This document shows, in pieces, positions 55,356-63,473 of a stretch of DNA of 64,000 nt. The position numbers and the translations under genes were made by a program. The stretch spans positions 1,054,001 through 1,118,000 of the forward strand of contig NZ_JACVAM010000001.1 of the NCBI RefSeq assembly GCF_014851865.1, given 5' to 3'. Origin of the DNA: Pseudomonas sp. PDM16 (lineage in GTDB: Bacteria; Pseudomonadota; Gammaproteobacteria; Pseudomonadales; Pseudomonadaceae). The stretch's first letter is position 1. Every line of letters begins with the position of its first letter. Under the pieces are notes generated by a model. That model was not told the origin of the DNA. It saw only the letters and a program-made list of their open reading frames with translations, and searched no databases.

Positions 55356-55904
55356 TCAATCGCGCTGCAGGAAATGCACGCTGAAGAACTGCCAGGGGTC
55401 ACGCCACATGGCGATCGAATCGAAACCACCGTCGGCCGCCAGCTGGCGGAAGCCTGCCGGGGTGTACTTGTAGGAGTTTTCGGTATGCCGGGGCTCGCCG
55501 GCGATGAAGTCGAACACGCGGTCCTCGATTCGAATCTGTTGGGAACGGCTGCTGACCAGGTACATCTCGATGCGTGATTCGGCTTCGTTGTAGAGAACCT
55601 GGTGCTGAAAACGGTTGGGGTCGATGTCGCTATCCAGCTCGTGGCGGATGCGTTCAAGCAGGTTGAGATTGAACTGGGCGGTGACGCCGGCCTTGTCGTT
55701 GTAGGCGCGCTCCAGTACCTGGCGGTCCTTGATCAGGTCCACCCCGATCAGCGCCCACTGCCAGGAGGCAGGGCAGCATGAAGATTGCGCAGGAAGGCGC
55801 GTGCCTGCACCGGGTCGAAGTTACCGATGCGGGAGCAGGGAAAAGATGCCAGCGGGCACGCGCCTAGCGTCTCGGCTGGTAATGTCAGGGGCTGGCTGAA
55901 GCCG
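55356..55904 (-). pseudogene. egtD: egtD remnant (ergothioneine histidine methyltransferase)
   Basis: The C-terminal half of an EgtD-like histidine N-alpha-methyltransferase survives: FPCSR IGNFDPVQARAFL-type sequence, then GVDLIKDRQVLERAYNDKAGVT and a C-terminal SIAMWRDPWQFFSVHFL. EgtD is about 320 aa; here about 180 remain. A one-base shift near 55755-55765 breaks the frame (one frame stops at GSGR just before ALIGVDLIKD in another). The N-terminal part, including the SAM loop, is missing. Confidence 0.75.
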
Positions 55905-56253
55905 GCACACAGGGCGTACACCTCGCTGACCGTCGGTCGCGACAGCAGGCCGCGGCGGGAGCGCTCGAAGGGGGGGCGTGGGGCTGGTAGTAGGAGTTGA
56001 AGAGATGCTCGTAGCGTGCATCCAGAGGCCGGTAGCCCTTCAGGAAAGGTTGCAGCACGAAGGCCTCGAAGAGCCAGCTTACATGTGCCAGGTGCCATTT
56101 GGGCGGGCTCACCTCCGGTGTGCTCTGGATGACATAGTCCTCACGCTCCAGTGGTTCGCACAGGCGTTCGGTGGCTGTGCGTACAGGCTGGTAATGAGTC
56201 AGATGTTCAAGTCCGGACCGTGAGGCGTCAGTCCTGCGAGCTCGGTTAGGCAT
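55905..56253 (-). pseudogene. egtB: egtB remnant (ergothioneine iron-dependent sulfoxide synthase)
   Basis: The N-terminus of an EgtB-like protein: DinB-type residues with STPEVSPPKWHLAHVSWLFE and ARYEHLFNSYYQP. The frame breaks in a run of seven G at 55970-55976; after the shift, RGLLSRPTVSEVYAL continues the family sequence. It then runs straight into egtD sequence, so about 300 codons of egtB and the first part of egtD have been deleted. Confidence 0.75.
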
Positions 56254-56342
56254 GTCGCTGGGCCATCGCGTTGGTGCGACGGTTCATAGGACCGACTGGC
56301 CGGCCGAGGCAAAGGTTCAAGCGGTTTTCGCGAAGGAGAGGA

Positions 56343-56362
56343 GCCGGGTCGGGCGACCCGGC
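56343..56362 (-). terminator. Hairpin downstream of the FMN reductase gene
   Basis: GCCGGGTCG (56343-56351) pairs with CGACCCGGC (56354-56362) around GG. No clear U-tract on the minus strand. Confidence 0.5.
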
Positions 56363-56370
56363 CGGAAGGT

Positions 56371-56931
56371 TCAGGCGTGATTCTGGATCTCGATCCAGCG
56401 GGCGAAGGTGTCGATGAACTTCTGCAGGAAGCTCTTGATGCTGTCGTTGGGTTTGCCGGCTTCGTCGAAGAAATTGCCGGCGCCGCCCAGATACGACTCA
56501 GGCTGTTGCAGCACCGGCATGTCCAGAAATACCAGAGACTGGCGCAGGTGATGGTTGGCGCCGAAGCCGCCGATGGCGCCTGGTGAGGCGCTGACCACCG
56601 CTGCCGGCTTGCCACTGAATACGCTCTGACCGTAGGGGCGCGAGCCCACGTCGATGGCATTTTTCATCGGTGCGGGAACCGAGCGGTTGTATTCGGGGGT
56701 GACGAACAGTACTGCGTCTGCGGCTTTCAGCTGGTTTCGGAAGGCGGTATAGGCCGCAGGTGGTGGATCGATGTCGATATCCTCGTTGTACAGCGGCAAT
56801 TCGCCGATCTCCACGATCTGCAGCTTCAGCGAAGCCGGTGCTAGGTCCGCCAGGGCAAGTGCCAGCTTGCGGTTGATGGAGGCCTTTCGCAGACTGCCGA
56901 CCAGGACGGCGACCGTGTATACCTTGCTCAT
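56371..56931 (-). CDS. NADPH-dependent FMN reductase (ChrR-like)
   Basis: A 186-aa flavodoxin-like reductase: LVGSLRKAS FMN-phosphate loop at the start, and VTPEYNRSVPAPMKNAIDVGSR, the family's flavin and substrate motif. It probably reduces quinones or metal ions such as chromate. AAAGGAGC precedes the ATG at 56931. Confidence 0.92.
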   Translation of the reverse strand: MSKVYTVAVLVGSLRKASINRKLALALADLAPASLKLQIVEIGELPLYNEDIDIDPPPAAYTAFRNQLKAADAVLFVTPEYNRSVPAPMKNAIDVGSRPYGQSVFSGKPAAVVSASPGAIGGFGANHHLRQSLVFLDMPVLQQPESYLGGAGNFFDEAGKPNDSIKSFLQKFIDTFARWIEIQNHA

Positions 56932-57136
56932 AAATGCTCCTTTGGGAGGGAGTACAGGAAGTGGAGCTGGAACTATAGACGCCATGAGGTTGACGAATCA
57001 GGCTGCTGGGCAGAAATTGATCCAACCCCAGTGAGGCTGCAGTCGCGCAAGATGACCCGGCGAGAACAATCTGCAAGATTTCTGAACTGCCGATAGCCCG
57101 CGGTTTGCGCCGCACTTCACTGTTGAGGAAATCTCC

Positions 57137-57415
57137 ATGAGTAAGCTCGATCTGTTCGATCCACGCTATCAGCTCGAAGCCGAAGCCGAAGCCGAAGCCG
57201 AAGCCGAAGCCGAAGCCGAAGCCGAAGCCGAAGCCGAAGCCGAAGCCGAAGCCGATGGCAGGCGCTCGAGTCGCCCCCTCTCACGCGGGGAGATACGCCA
57301 CACGATCCTGATGCTCGATAGGTTGGCGCTCAGCCTTGATGCACGGGGGACTCAGGGCTCAGGCGAAGAAAGACAAGCGCGAGCCCCAGCTGGCGGGAAT
57401 CGCTTCCCAAGCTGA
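57137..57415 (+). CDS. Unknown protein with an (EA)13 repeat tract
   Basis: A 92-aa frame: MSKLDLFDPRYQL, then 13 Glu-Ala dipeptides encoded by 13 copies of a 6-bp unit (57176-57253), then a helical stretch (SRGEIRHTILMLDRLALSLD). GAGGAA precedes the ATG. The repeat can expand or contract without changing the frame. The 3' end overlaps the GT2 gene on the other strand by 86 bp. Function unknown; no family recognised. Confidence 0.65.
   Translation: MSKLDLFDPRYQLEAEAEAEAEAEAEAEAEAEAEAEAEADGRRSSRPLSRGEIRHTILMLDRLALSLDARGTQGSGEERQARAPAGGNRFPS
57175..57252. repeat. Hexanucleotide microsatellite, 13 copies of CGAAGC
   Basis: Thirteen perfect tandem copies of CGAAGC (78 bp). It encodes the Glu-Ala tract and is likely length-variable by slippage. 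Confidence 0.95.
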
Positions 57416-58745
57416 GGGAGGTGGGCGCGTGGGCGTCGGGTAGGAGCAAGCGCAGTCGAAGCTCCGGGCCGGACATCAGCTCTGGAGGGATACGGAGGCT
57501 GTGCAGACCGTGATTGTTCGGTTGCTCGAAGACCCATTCGCCCAGCCATGTTTCCCCGAGATGAACGATGACGCGCTGAGCCTGACATTGCTCGGTAAGA
57601 AAGCACTGCCCCTCGATTTCCAGTAGCAGGCCGCCTTGCGCTGGGGATTCGAGTTTCAGATGGAGCTCCGCCTCTGCGCCGTCGGTCCAGGTGCCCCATG
57701 GTTCCGGGTAAGACCAGCCACGGCCCTGGAACGCGGTGGCGTTGCCCGCCGCAAGAAAGCAGATGTTGTCGCCGAGACGGTAGGGCGGAATGTTGTGCAG
57801 TGTGCGGTTGCGGATGACATTCAGGTTGCCGAATCGGTCTCCCTCCGTGGTCAGGCCTCGACGCTCACGCAATCCGCGGATGAGCTGGCCCTTGCCTAGC
57901 CCTCTCGCCCGATACTCCACTGCTGCGGGGAATACGCCCAGTTCTGCCAACAACCTGAACAGGATACGTTGCCAGCGGGGGCGGGGCGGATTCTCCGCGT
58001 TGCCTGCCCTGGCCAGCAGTTGCTGGCGCAGGGTAGGGTTCTGCCACACCTGATCCCAGAACCAGCGCTGCTCATGAGCCTCGCGTTTGACGTAGGCCGC
58101 CTCCCTGAGGCCGGAGTGGAATGCCAGCACCGAGATCCAGGGCAGCGCCCGTAGGTCCATGCCGAGGCGCCAGGCACGAAACAGTAGCTCGCGCGAGCTC
58201 TCGGTGACGCAGTCGGTTGCCGGCTTCCAGGGTCCGACGCGTTCCGCGGTTTCCCTGTGCATCAGCCAGCTCGAGGCTGGAGCGAAGGTGTCTACGGGGT
58301 CGAAGCGCCCGTCACGGCCCAGGCCGTGTAGATGAGTACGCCAGCGATGCTGCTCGAGTTGCTCGGTGGTGCTGGGCATGACGACTGCAGTGAGCGGAAA
58401 TACCAGGTCGGCACCGGTTGCCTGCAACCACTCCAGCGCTGCTTGCAGGTGGTCGGGCAGCCACAGGTCATCGTGGTTGAGGAGTGCGATGTAGCGACCG
58501 CGCGCCCTTGCTATCCCCAGGTTGTTCGGGCCCGACTGCTCGCCGAAGTTGTGCATCAGGTTGATGTAGTGGATGCGCGGATCGTCGAGCGTGGCGATCA
58601 GCGCTCCGGTGTCTTCGTCGCAGGCATCGCCGATGATCAGCAGCTCCCAGTCTTCCAGGCTTTGAGCCTGGACGCTGGCAATGGCCAAGCCCAAGGTTTC
58701 CGGGCGGTTGTAAGTGGACAGAACCACAGATACCAAGGGCTGCAT
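57330..58745 (-). CDS. Glycosyltransferase family 2 with C-terminal extension
   Basis: A 471-aa protein. The N-terminal GT-A domain (1-230) shows VSVVLSTYNRPETL and the DDLWLPDHL metal motif; the rest (about 300-471) is a beta-rich domain with WSYPEPWGTW-type sequence suggesting carbohydrate binding. It probably builds a surface polysaccharide. It sits next to an RmlC-like cupin gene on the same strand. Confidence 0.88.
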   Translation of the reverse strand: MQPLVSVVLSTYNRPETLGLAIASVQAQSLEDWELLIIGDACDEDTGALIATLDDPRIHYINLMHNFGEQSGPNNLGIARARGRYIALLNHDDLWLPDHLQAALEWLQATGADLVFPLTAVVMPSTTEQLEQHRWRTHLHGLGRDGRFDPVDTFAPASSWLMHRETAERVGPWKPATDCVTESSRELLFRAWRLGMDLRALPWISVLAFHSGLREAAYVKREAHEQRWFWDQVWQNPTLRQQLLARAGNAENPPRPRWQRILFRLLAELGVFPAAVEYRARGLGKGQLIRGLRERRGLTTEGDRFGNLNVIRNRTLHNIPPYRLGDNICFLAAGNATAFQGRGWSYPEPWGTWTDGAEAELHLKLESPAQGGLLLEIEGQCFLTEQCQAQRVIVHLGETWLGEWVFEQPNNHGLHSLRIPPELMSGPELRLRLLLPDAHAPTSLSLGSDSRQLGLALVFLRLSPESPVHQG

Positions 58746-58755
58746 GGATGACGGC

Positions 58756-59277
58756 TCAGCTGAAACGATAGGGAATCTGTGGCGTGTCGGCAGGCAGCCG
58801 CCAGTGATCCGGGTCGTCGTAGTCGTAGGCCTTGTCCACCAGATTGATCAGCAGCGCGGGTTTGCTGCCGAGGCAGGCGACGCCGTGCCAGACACCCGGC
58901 GGAACCGTGACCAGCATCGGGCGCTCTTCACCGAGACGCACCTCGATGACCGTGCCATATGTGCTGGACTCGCTGCGCGCATCGTAGAGCGCCAGTTTGA
59001 TCCTTCCAAACGCACAGAACATGCGATCCATGGTTTCCACGTGGCAGTGCCAGGCGGTGATGGCACCCGGTTCGAGCAGGCTCTGGAACACCTGGTCGAT
59101 TGGCTGGTCGTCGAGTTGCCAATCACGGCGCCAGATCTCGGTCAGGCGAGCGCGATCTCCCAGCATGTTGGCGATCGACTTGATGCGCACACCTTCGATA
59201 TGCGGCAGGTTGGCCGGCTGCCAGTCGGCGTCCACCAGTCGTGCGTCCTTCTGGCCATCCAGCGTCCATTCCGACAT
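58756..59277 (-). CDS. dTDP-sugar epimerase/isomerase-like cupin (RmlC family)
   Basis: A 173-aa cupin of the RmlC/dTDP-4-dehydrorhamnose 3,5-epimerase type: WHCHVETMDRMFC, VPPGVWHGVACLGSKPALLINLVDK and the YDYDDPD end. It may modify a nucleotide sugar used by the neighbouring GT2, but the true substrate could differ (other sugar epimerases and isomerases share the fold). The ATG at 59277 starts the family sequence. Ends 10 bp before the GT2 start. Confidence 0.82.
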   Translation of the reverse strand: MSEWTLDGQKDARLVDADWQPANLPHIEGVRIKSIANMLGDRARLTEIWRRDWQLDDQPIDQVFQSLLEPGAITAWHCHVETMDRMFCAFGRIKLALYDARSESSTYGTVIEVRLGEERPMLVTVPPGVWHGVACLGSKPALLINLVDKAYDYDDPDHWRLPADTPQIPYRFS

Positions 59278-59324
59278 CGCGTGTCCCCTCGATAAAAATC
59301 CGATTGTACTCGCTGGTGCCAAGG

Positions 59325-60224
59325 TTAGTAGTTGGCAAAGCTCGCCAGCAGGTCCGCGTTGAGGGCCTGCTGCGCCTCGCTGGGTTGGCGCCCGCGGTGG
59401 CGGGTGAGGCGGAACTGCACGTTGAAGCCGACCTCGTTCGGCAGCAGCTCGCGCAGCTGCCCGCTGGCAACCCAGGGCGCCGCCACGTGCTGTGGCAGAT
59501 AGCCGATGTGCGCGCCGGAGAGGATGAACGCCAGACTGCCTTCGACCTGCTCGCAGCGCGCGCTGCTGGTGCCGGCCTGCCATGGTTCGTCGGCGGCGAT
59601 GAAGCGGTAGGGGTGCAGCACCCGGTCGCAGGCGTCGAGGTCGGCATGGCTGATCCTGGCCTGGCCAAACAGCAGGTGACCCTGGGCGCAATACAGCGAT
59701 TGCTGTTCCTCGAACAGTGGCTGGTAGTCCAGCGCGCTCTGGTTGCCGGAGAAGTAGCCGATGGCCAGGTGCAGCTGGCCCTGCAGCAGACGCCGCTCCA
59801 GTTCGGCCGGGGTGGCGCTGATCAGCTCGATCTGCACCGCCTGGTTGCGCCGGCGAAAGCGCCCGATGGCGCCTGCCACGCGCTGCAGAACATGGCCGTC
59901 GAGCGATTCGGAGAGACCGACGCTGAGCTCACCGAGCAGCTTGTCGGCCATGCCCTGGGCCTCGCCCTTGAAGGTCTCGATGGCGCCGAACAGCTTGCGC
60001 GTGGCGGCCAGCACCTGCTCGCCCTTGGGCGTCAGGCGAAAGCCAGCCTTGCCGCGCTCGCACAGGCGAAAGCCCAGGCGCGTCTCCAGCTTGGCCATCT
60101 GTGTGCTGATGGTCGACTGGCCGATGCCCAGTTCGCCCTGGGCGGCGCTGAAGCCACCGTTCTCCACCACGCTGACGAACAGGCGCAGCAGCTGCAGGTC
60201 GAGGTCACGCAGTTGGCTGAGCAT
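59325..60224 (-). CDS. LysR-family transcriptional regulator
   Basis: A 299-aa LysR regulator: N-terminal helix-turn-helix (LQLLRLFVSVVENGGFSAAQGELGIGQSTISTQM) and a periplasmic-binding-like effector domain. It is divergent from the polyamine-type binding protein and may control it and speB. The ATG at 60224 follows GGAG. Confidence 0.93.
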   Translation of the reverse strand: MLSQLRDLDLQLLRLFVSVVENGGFSAAQGELGIGQSTISTQMAKLETRLGFRLCERGKAGFRLTPKGEQVLAATRKLFGAIETFKGEAQGMADKLLGELSVGLSESLDGHVLQRVAGAIGRFRRRNQAVQIELISATPAELERRLLQGQLHLAIGYFSGNQSALDYQPLFEEQQSLYCAQGHLLFGQARISHADLDACDRVLHPYRFIAADEPWQAGTSSARCEQVEGSLAFILSGAHIGYLPQHVAAPWVASGQLRELLPNEVGFNVQFRLTRHRGRQPSEAQQALNADLLASFANY

Positions 60225-60366
60225 CGTGGCTCCATACATTGATAGATATCGATGCCAGAGTAGATCACTTCGTATTTATCGGAAGCAAACCGCGGCGCAG
60301 GATGGCTCCACTCCAGAGCCCCCAGCAGAGGGGCGCGGGCTACCGAATCTGCCGAGGAATCCGCTC

Positions 60367-61440
60367 ATGCGTCTTGTCGCCAGCTTGCTTGTATTCGCCT
60401 TCGCCCTGCCGCTGCAGGCCGAGGAAAAAGTCCTCAATCTCTACAACTGGGCCGACTACGTGCCGGCGCAGGCGTTGCAGCGCTTCCAGGCCGAGACCGG
60501 GATCAAGGTCAAATACGACACCTTCGACAGCGTCGAGGTGCTGGAGAGCAAGCTGCTCACCGGCAACAGTGGTTACGACGTGGTCTTCCCATCCTCCAGC
60601 GTGCTGGCCCGCACCATCGGCGCCAAGGCGCTGCAGCCGGTGGGCGAGTTGGCCGGCAAGGGCAATCTCGATCCCGAGTTGCTGGCCAAGCTGGCCGGCG
60701 TCGACCCCGGCAACGCCTACGGCGTGCCCTACACCTGGGGCACCATCGGCCTGGGCATCAACAAGGAAGCGGTAGAGAAACGCCTGCCCGGCGTGGCGCT
60801 GGACAGCCTCGATCTGCTGTTCAAGCCCGAGTACGCCAGCAAGCTCAAGGACTGCGGCATCAGCGTGCTCGACTCACCGCAAGAGGTGATCGCGGTGGTC
60901 CTCAACTACCTGGGCAAGGACCCCTACAGCACCGCCGAGGCCGATCGCGAGGCGGCCAAGGCGTTGCTCGTGCAACTGCAGCCGAACCTGCGCTACGTCG
61001 GCCAGAGCCGGCAGATCGACGACCTGGCCAAGGGCGAGACCTGCCTGGCGCTGACCTACACCGGCGACGCCGGCATGGCCACCGCCCGCGCCATCGAAGC
61101 CAAGCAGCCGTTCACGGTGGTCTACCGGATTCCCAAGGAAGGCACGCTGATCTGGTTCGACACCCTGGCCATCCCGGTGGATGCGCCGCACCCCGAGGCC
61201 GCGCGCGCCTTCATCGACTACATGCTCAAGCCCGAAGCCATCGCCGAGCTGACCAACTCGCTGTTCTTCGCCAACGCCAACCGCGCGGCCACGCCGCTGC
61301 TGGACGAGGCGGTGAGTGGCGACCCGGACATATACCCGGCCGCGGACATACGCGCCAGGTTGTTCGCCGAGCAGAGCCTGCCGCTACGTGAGATGCGCCA
61401 ACGCACCCGCCTGTGGACGGCGTTCCGCACCCAGTACTGA
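60367..61440 (+). CDS. Polyamine-type ABC transporter substrate-binding protein (PotF/SpuD-like)
   Basis: A 357-aa periplasmic protein: signal peptide ending LPLQA (residue 18), then a PotF/SpuD-like fold with LNLYNWADYVPAQ, YDVVFPSS, GVPYTWGTIGLG and TLIWFDTLAIP. It likely binds putrescine, agmatine or related amines. No permease is in the window. It is followed 59 bp later by agmatinase, which fits amine uptake and use. Confidence 0.9.
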   Translation: MRLVASLLVFAFALPLQAEEKVLNLYNWADYVPAQALQRFQAETGIKVKYDTFDSVEVLESKLLTGNSGYDVVFPSSSVLARTIGAKALQPVGELAGKGNLDPELLAKLAGVDPGNAYGVPYTWGTIGLGINKEAVEKRLPGVALDSLDLLFKPEYASKLKDCGISVLDSPQEVIAVVLNYLGKDPYSTAEADREAAKALLVQLQPNLRYVGQSRQIDDLAKGETCLALTYTGDAGMATARAIEAKQPFTVVYRIPKEGTLIWFDTLAIPVDAPHPEAARAFIDYMLKPEAIAELTNSLFFANANRAATPLLDEAVSGDPDIYPAADIRARLFAEQSLPLREMRQRTRLWTAFRTQY

Positions 61441-61499
61441 TTGCCGTATGGCCACTCCGGCACTGAGTGGCCCGTTCTGCAGAAATCGAGCATCCGACC

Positions 61500-62453
61500 A
61501 TGGAACAAGCCTTCGTCAACGATCAGGCCATCACCCGCGACAGCCTCTACGGCACTGCGGCCGAGCCGACCTACGCCGGCATCACCAGCTTCATGCGCCG
61601 CCGCTACACCCGCGACCTGCGCGGGGTGGATCTGGTGGTCAGCGGCGTGCCGTTCGACACCGCCACCACCAACCGCCCGGGCAGCCGCTTCGGCCCGCGC
61701 GCCATCCGCACCGCTTCGATCCAGTCGGCCTGGGCGCGGCACTTCCCCTGGGAGTTCGACCCGTTCGACCTGCTGGCCTGCGTCGACTACGGCGACTGCT
61801 ACTTCGACCACGGCACCCCGCAGGACACCCCGGCGGCCATCGAGGCACACGCCGACAAGATCCTCGACGCCGGCTGCGCCATGCTCACCCTGGGCGGCGA
61901 CCACTTCATCAGCTATCCACTGCTCAAGGCCCATGCCAAGAAGCACGGCACCCTGTCGCTGATCCACTTCGACGCGCACAGCGATACCTGGCCGGACGAG
62001 GAGGGCGCGCGCATCGACCACGGCACCATGTTCTACCACGCCGCCAAGGACGGTCTGGTCGACCCGGCGCGTTCAGTGCAGGTCGGCCTGCGCACCACCA
62101 ACGATGACGTGATGGGCTTCCAGGTACTGGATGCGCGGCAGGTCAACCGCAGCACCCCGGAGCAGATCGCCGAGCTGATCCGCGCCCGCGTCGGCGATAA
62201 CCCGGTGTACCTGACCTTCGATATCGACTGCCTCGACCCGGCCTTCGCTCCCGGCACCGGCACCCCGGTATGCGGTGGGCTGTCCAGCCACCAGGCCCTG
62301 GAAATCCTCCGTGGCCTGCGTGGCATCAACCTGGTTGGCATGGACGTGGTCGAAGTGGCTCCGCCCTACGACAACTCGGAGATCACCGCCCTGGCTGGCG
62401 CCACTCTGGCGATGGAGATGGTCTGCCTGTACGCCGCCCGGCATAAGCTCTGA
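61500..62453 (+). CDS. speB: Agmatinase SpeB (ureohydrolase)
   Basis: A 317-aa binuclear manganese ureohydrolase that hydrolyses agmatine to putrescine and urea. It shares GGDHF, HFDAHSD and TFDIDCLDPAFAPGTGTP with E. coli SpeB and the arginase family, the metal-binding His/Asp set being complete. A guanidinobutyrase or guanidinopropionase specificity, known in Pseudomonas, is less likely but possible. It is in an apparent operon with the amine-binding protein. Confidence 0.9.
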   Translation: MEQAFVNDQAITRDSLYGTAAEPTYAGITSFMRRRYTRDLRGVDLVVSGVPFDTATTNRPGSRFGPRAIRTASIQSAWARHFPWEFDPFDLLACVDYGDCYFDHGTPQDTPAAIEAHADKILDAGCAMLTLGGDHFISYPLLKAHAKKHGTLSLIHFDAHSDTWPDEEGARIDHGTMFYHAAKDGLVDPARSVQVGLRTTNDDVMGFQVLDARQVNRSTPEQIAELIRARVGDNPVYLTFDIDCLDPAFAPGTGTPVCGGLSSHQALEILRGLRGINLVGMDVVEVAPPYDNSEITALAGATLAMEMVCLYAARHKL

Positions 62454-62459
62454 GGCGGA

Positions 62460-63377
62460 TCAGGGGGAAGGCAGGGCCGGGATATCGCTATCGCGGTCCT
62501 GCTCGCGGAGCAGCTGCAAGAGCTGCTCCGCCGCGGGCGAGAGGCTGTGTCCGGCTCGGCTAACGATGCCGTAGGCCGAGCTGGCCAGCGGCAGTTCGCT
62601 CAGCTGCAAAAGCGCCAGGCGCCCGGCCTGCACGTCGTGGGCGATTACGTCCCAGGGCGCCATGCTCAGCACATCGCTGCTCGATACCAGTTCCTTGAGC
62701 ACCATGAAGTTGTCGCACTGGATGCTCAGCGCCTGGCCCCCGCCCAGGTGTTGCAGTGCATCCGCCACCGTCTGCGGCAGCTGCGTGCCAGCCAGGGCAT
62801 AGGCATGTAGCTCGCCGCTCTGCAGGGTGCGGGCGTGTTGGCGCAGGGGATGCTGCGGGCGGCAGAACAGCACGCCGGGGTGGCGACGCAGCGCCTCCAC
62901 CCGCAGTTGCGGGTCGTCGTGCAGCTCGCGGATATCGGCGACGAACAGTTCCAGCTGGTCGTTGAGCAGGCGCGCGCGCAGCTGCTGCCAGTTGTCGATC
63001 TGCAGATCCACGCGAACCTGCGGATAACGCTGGGCGAACTGGCCGATGGCCTGCGGCACCAGGCGCGCGGCGGGGTAGGGGCCGGAACCCAGGCGCAGTT
63101 CGCCGCTGGCCAGGTTGCCCAGCTGGCTCACCGCATTGCTCAGTGCCTGGCTGCCGGCGAGTAGGCGCCGCGCGTGCTCCAGCACCAGTTGGCCATGGGC
63201 GGTGAGGCTGATGCCCCGGCTGTGCCGATCCACTAAGGTGCAGCCCAGGCCGCTTTCCAGCGCCTGGATGCTGCGGCTCAGCGCCGGCTGGCTGAGGTGC
63301 ACGGCCTCGGCGGCGCGGGCGAAGTGCCCGTGGTCGGCGAGGGCGACGAAATGGCGAAGCTGACGAAGATCATTCAT
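62460..63377 (-). CDS. LysR-family regulator (SdsB-like by context)
   Basis: A 305-aa LysR regulator: N-terminal RQLRHFVALADHGHFARAAEAVHLSQPALSRSIQALE helix-turn-helix and a C-terminal effector domain. It is divergent from an alkylsulfatase gene, the arrangement of sdsB1 and sdsA1 in P. aeruginosa, so it probably senses alkyl sulfates or sulfur status. Confidence 0.92.
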   Translation of the reverse strand: MNDLRQLRHFVALADHGHFARAAEAVHLSQPALSRSIQALESGLGCTLVDRHSRGISLTAHGQLVLEHARRLLAGSQALSNAVSQLGNLASGELRLGSGPYPAARLVPQAIGQFAQRYPQVRVDLQIDNWQQLRARLLNDQLELFVADIRELHDDPQLRVEALRRHPGVLFCRPQHPLRQHARTLQSGELHAYALAGTQLPQTVADALQHLGGGQALSIQCDNFMVLKELVSSSDVLSMAPWDVIAHDVQAGRLALLQLSELPLASSAYGIVSRAGHSLSPAAEQLLQLLREQDRDSDIPALPSP

Positions 63378-63473
63378 GCGCTTTATGCATCGTTTGCTGA
63401 AGTGGAATGCATTGGAATTATTGAATGGGCTTTGTCAGTCTGCCAAGCGAGATAACAACAACGAGTCTGTCCC

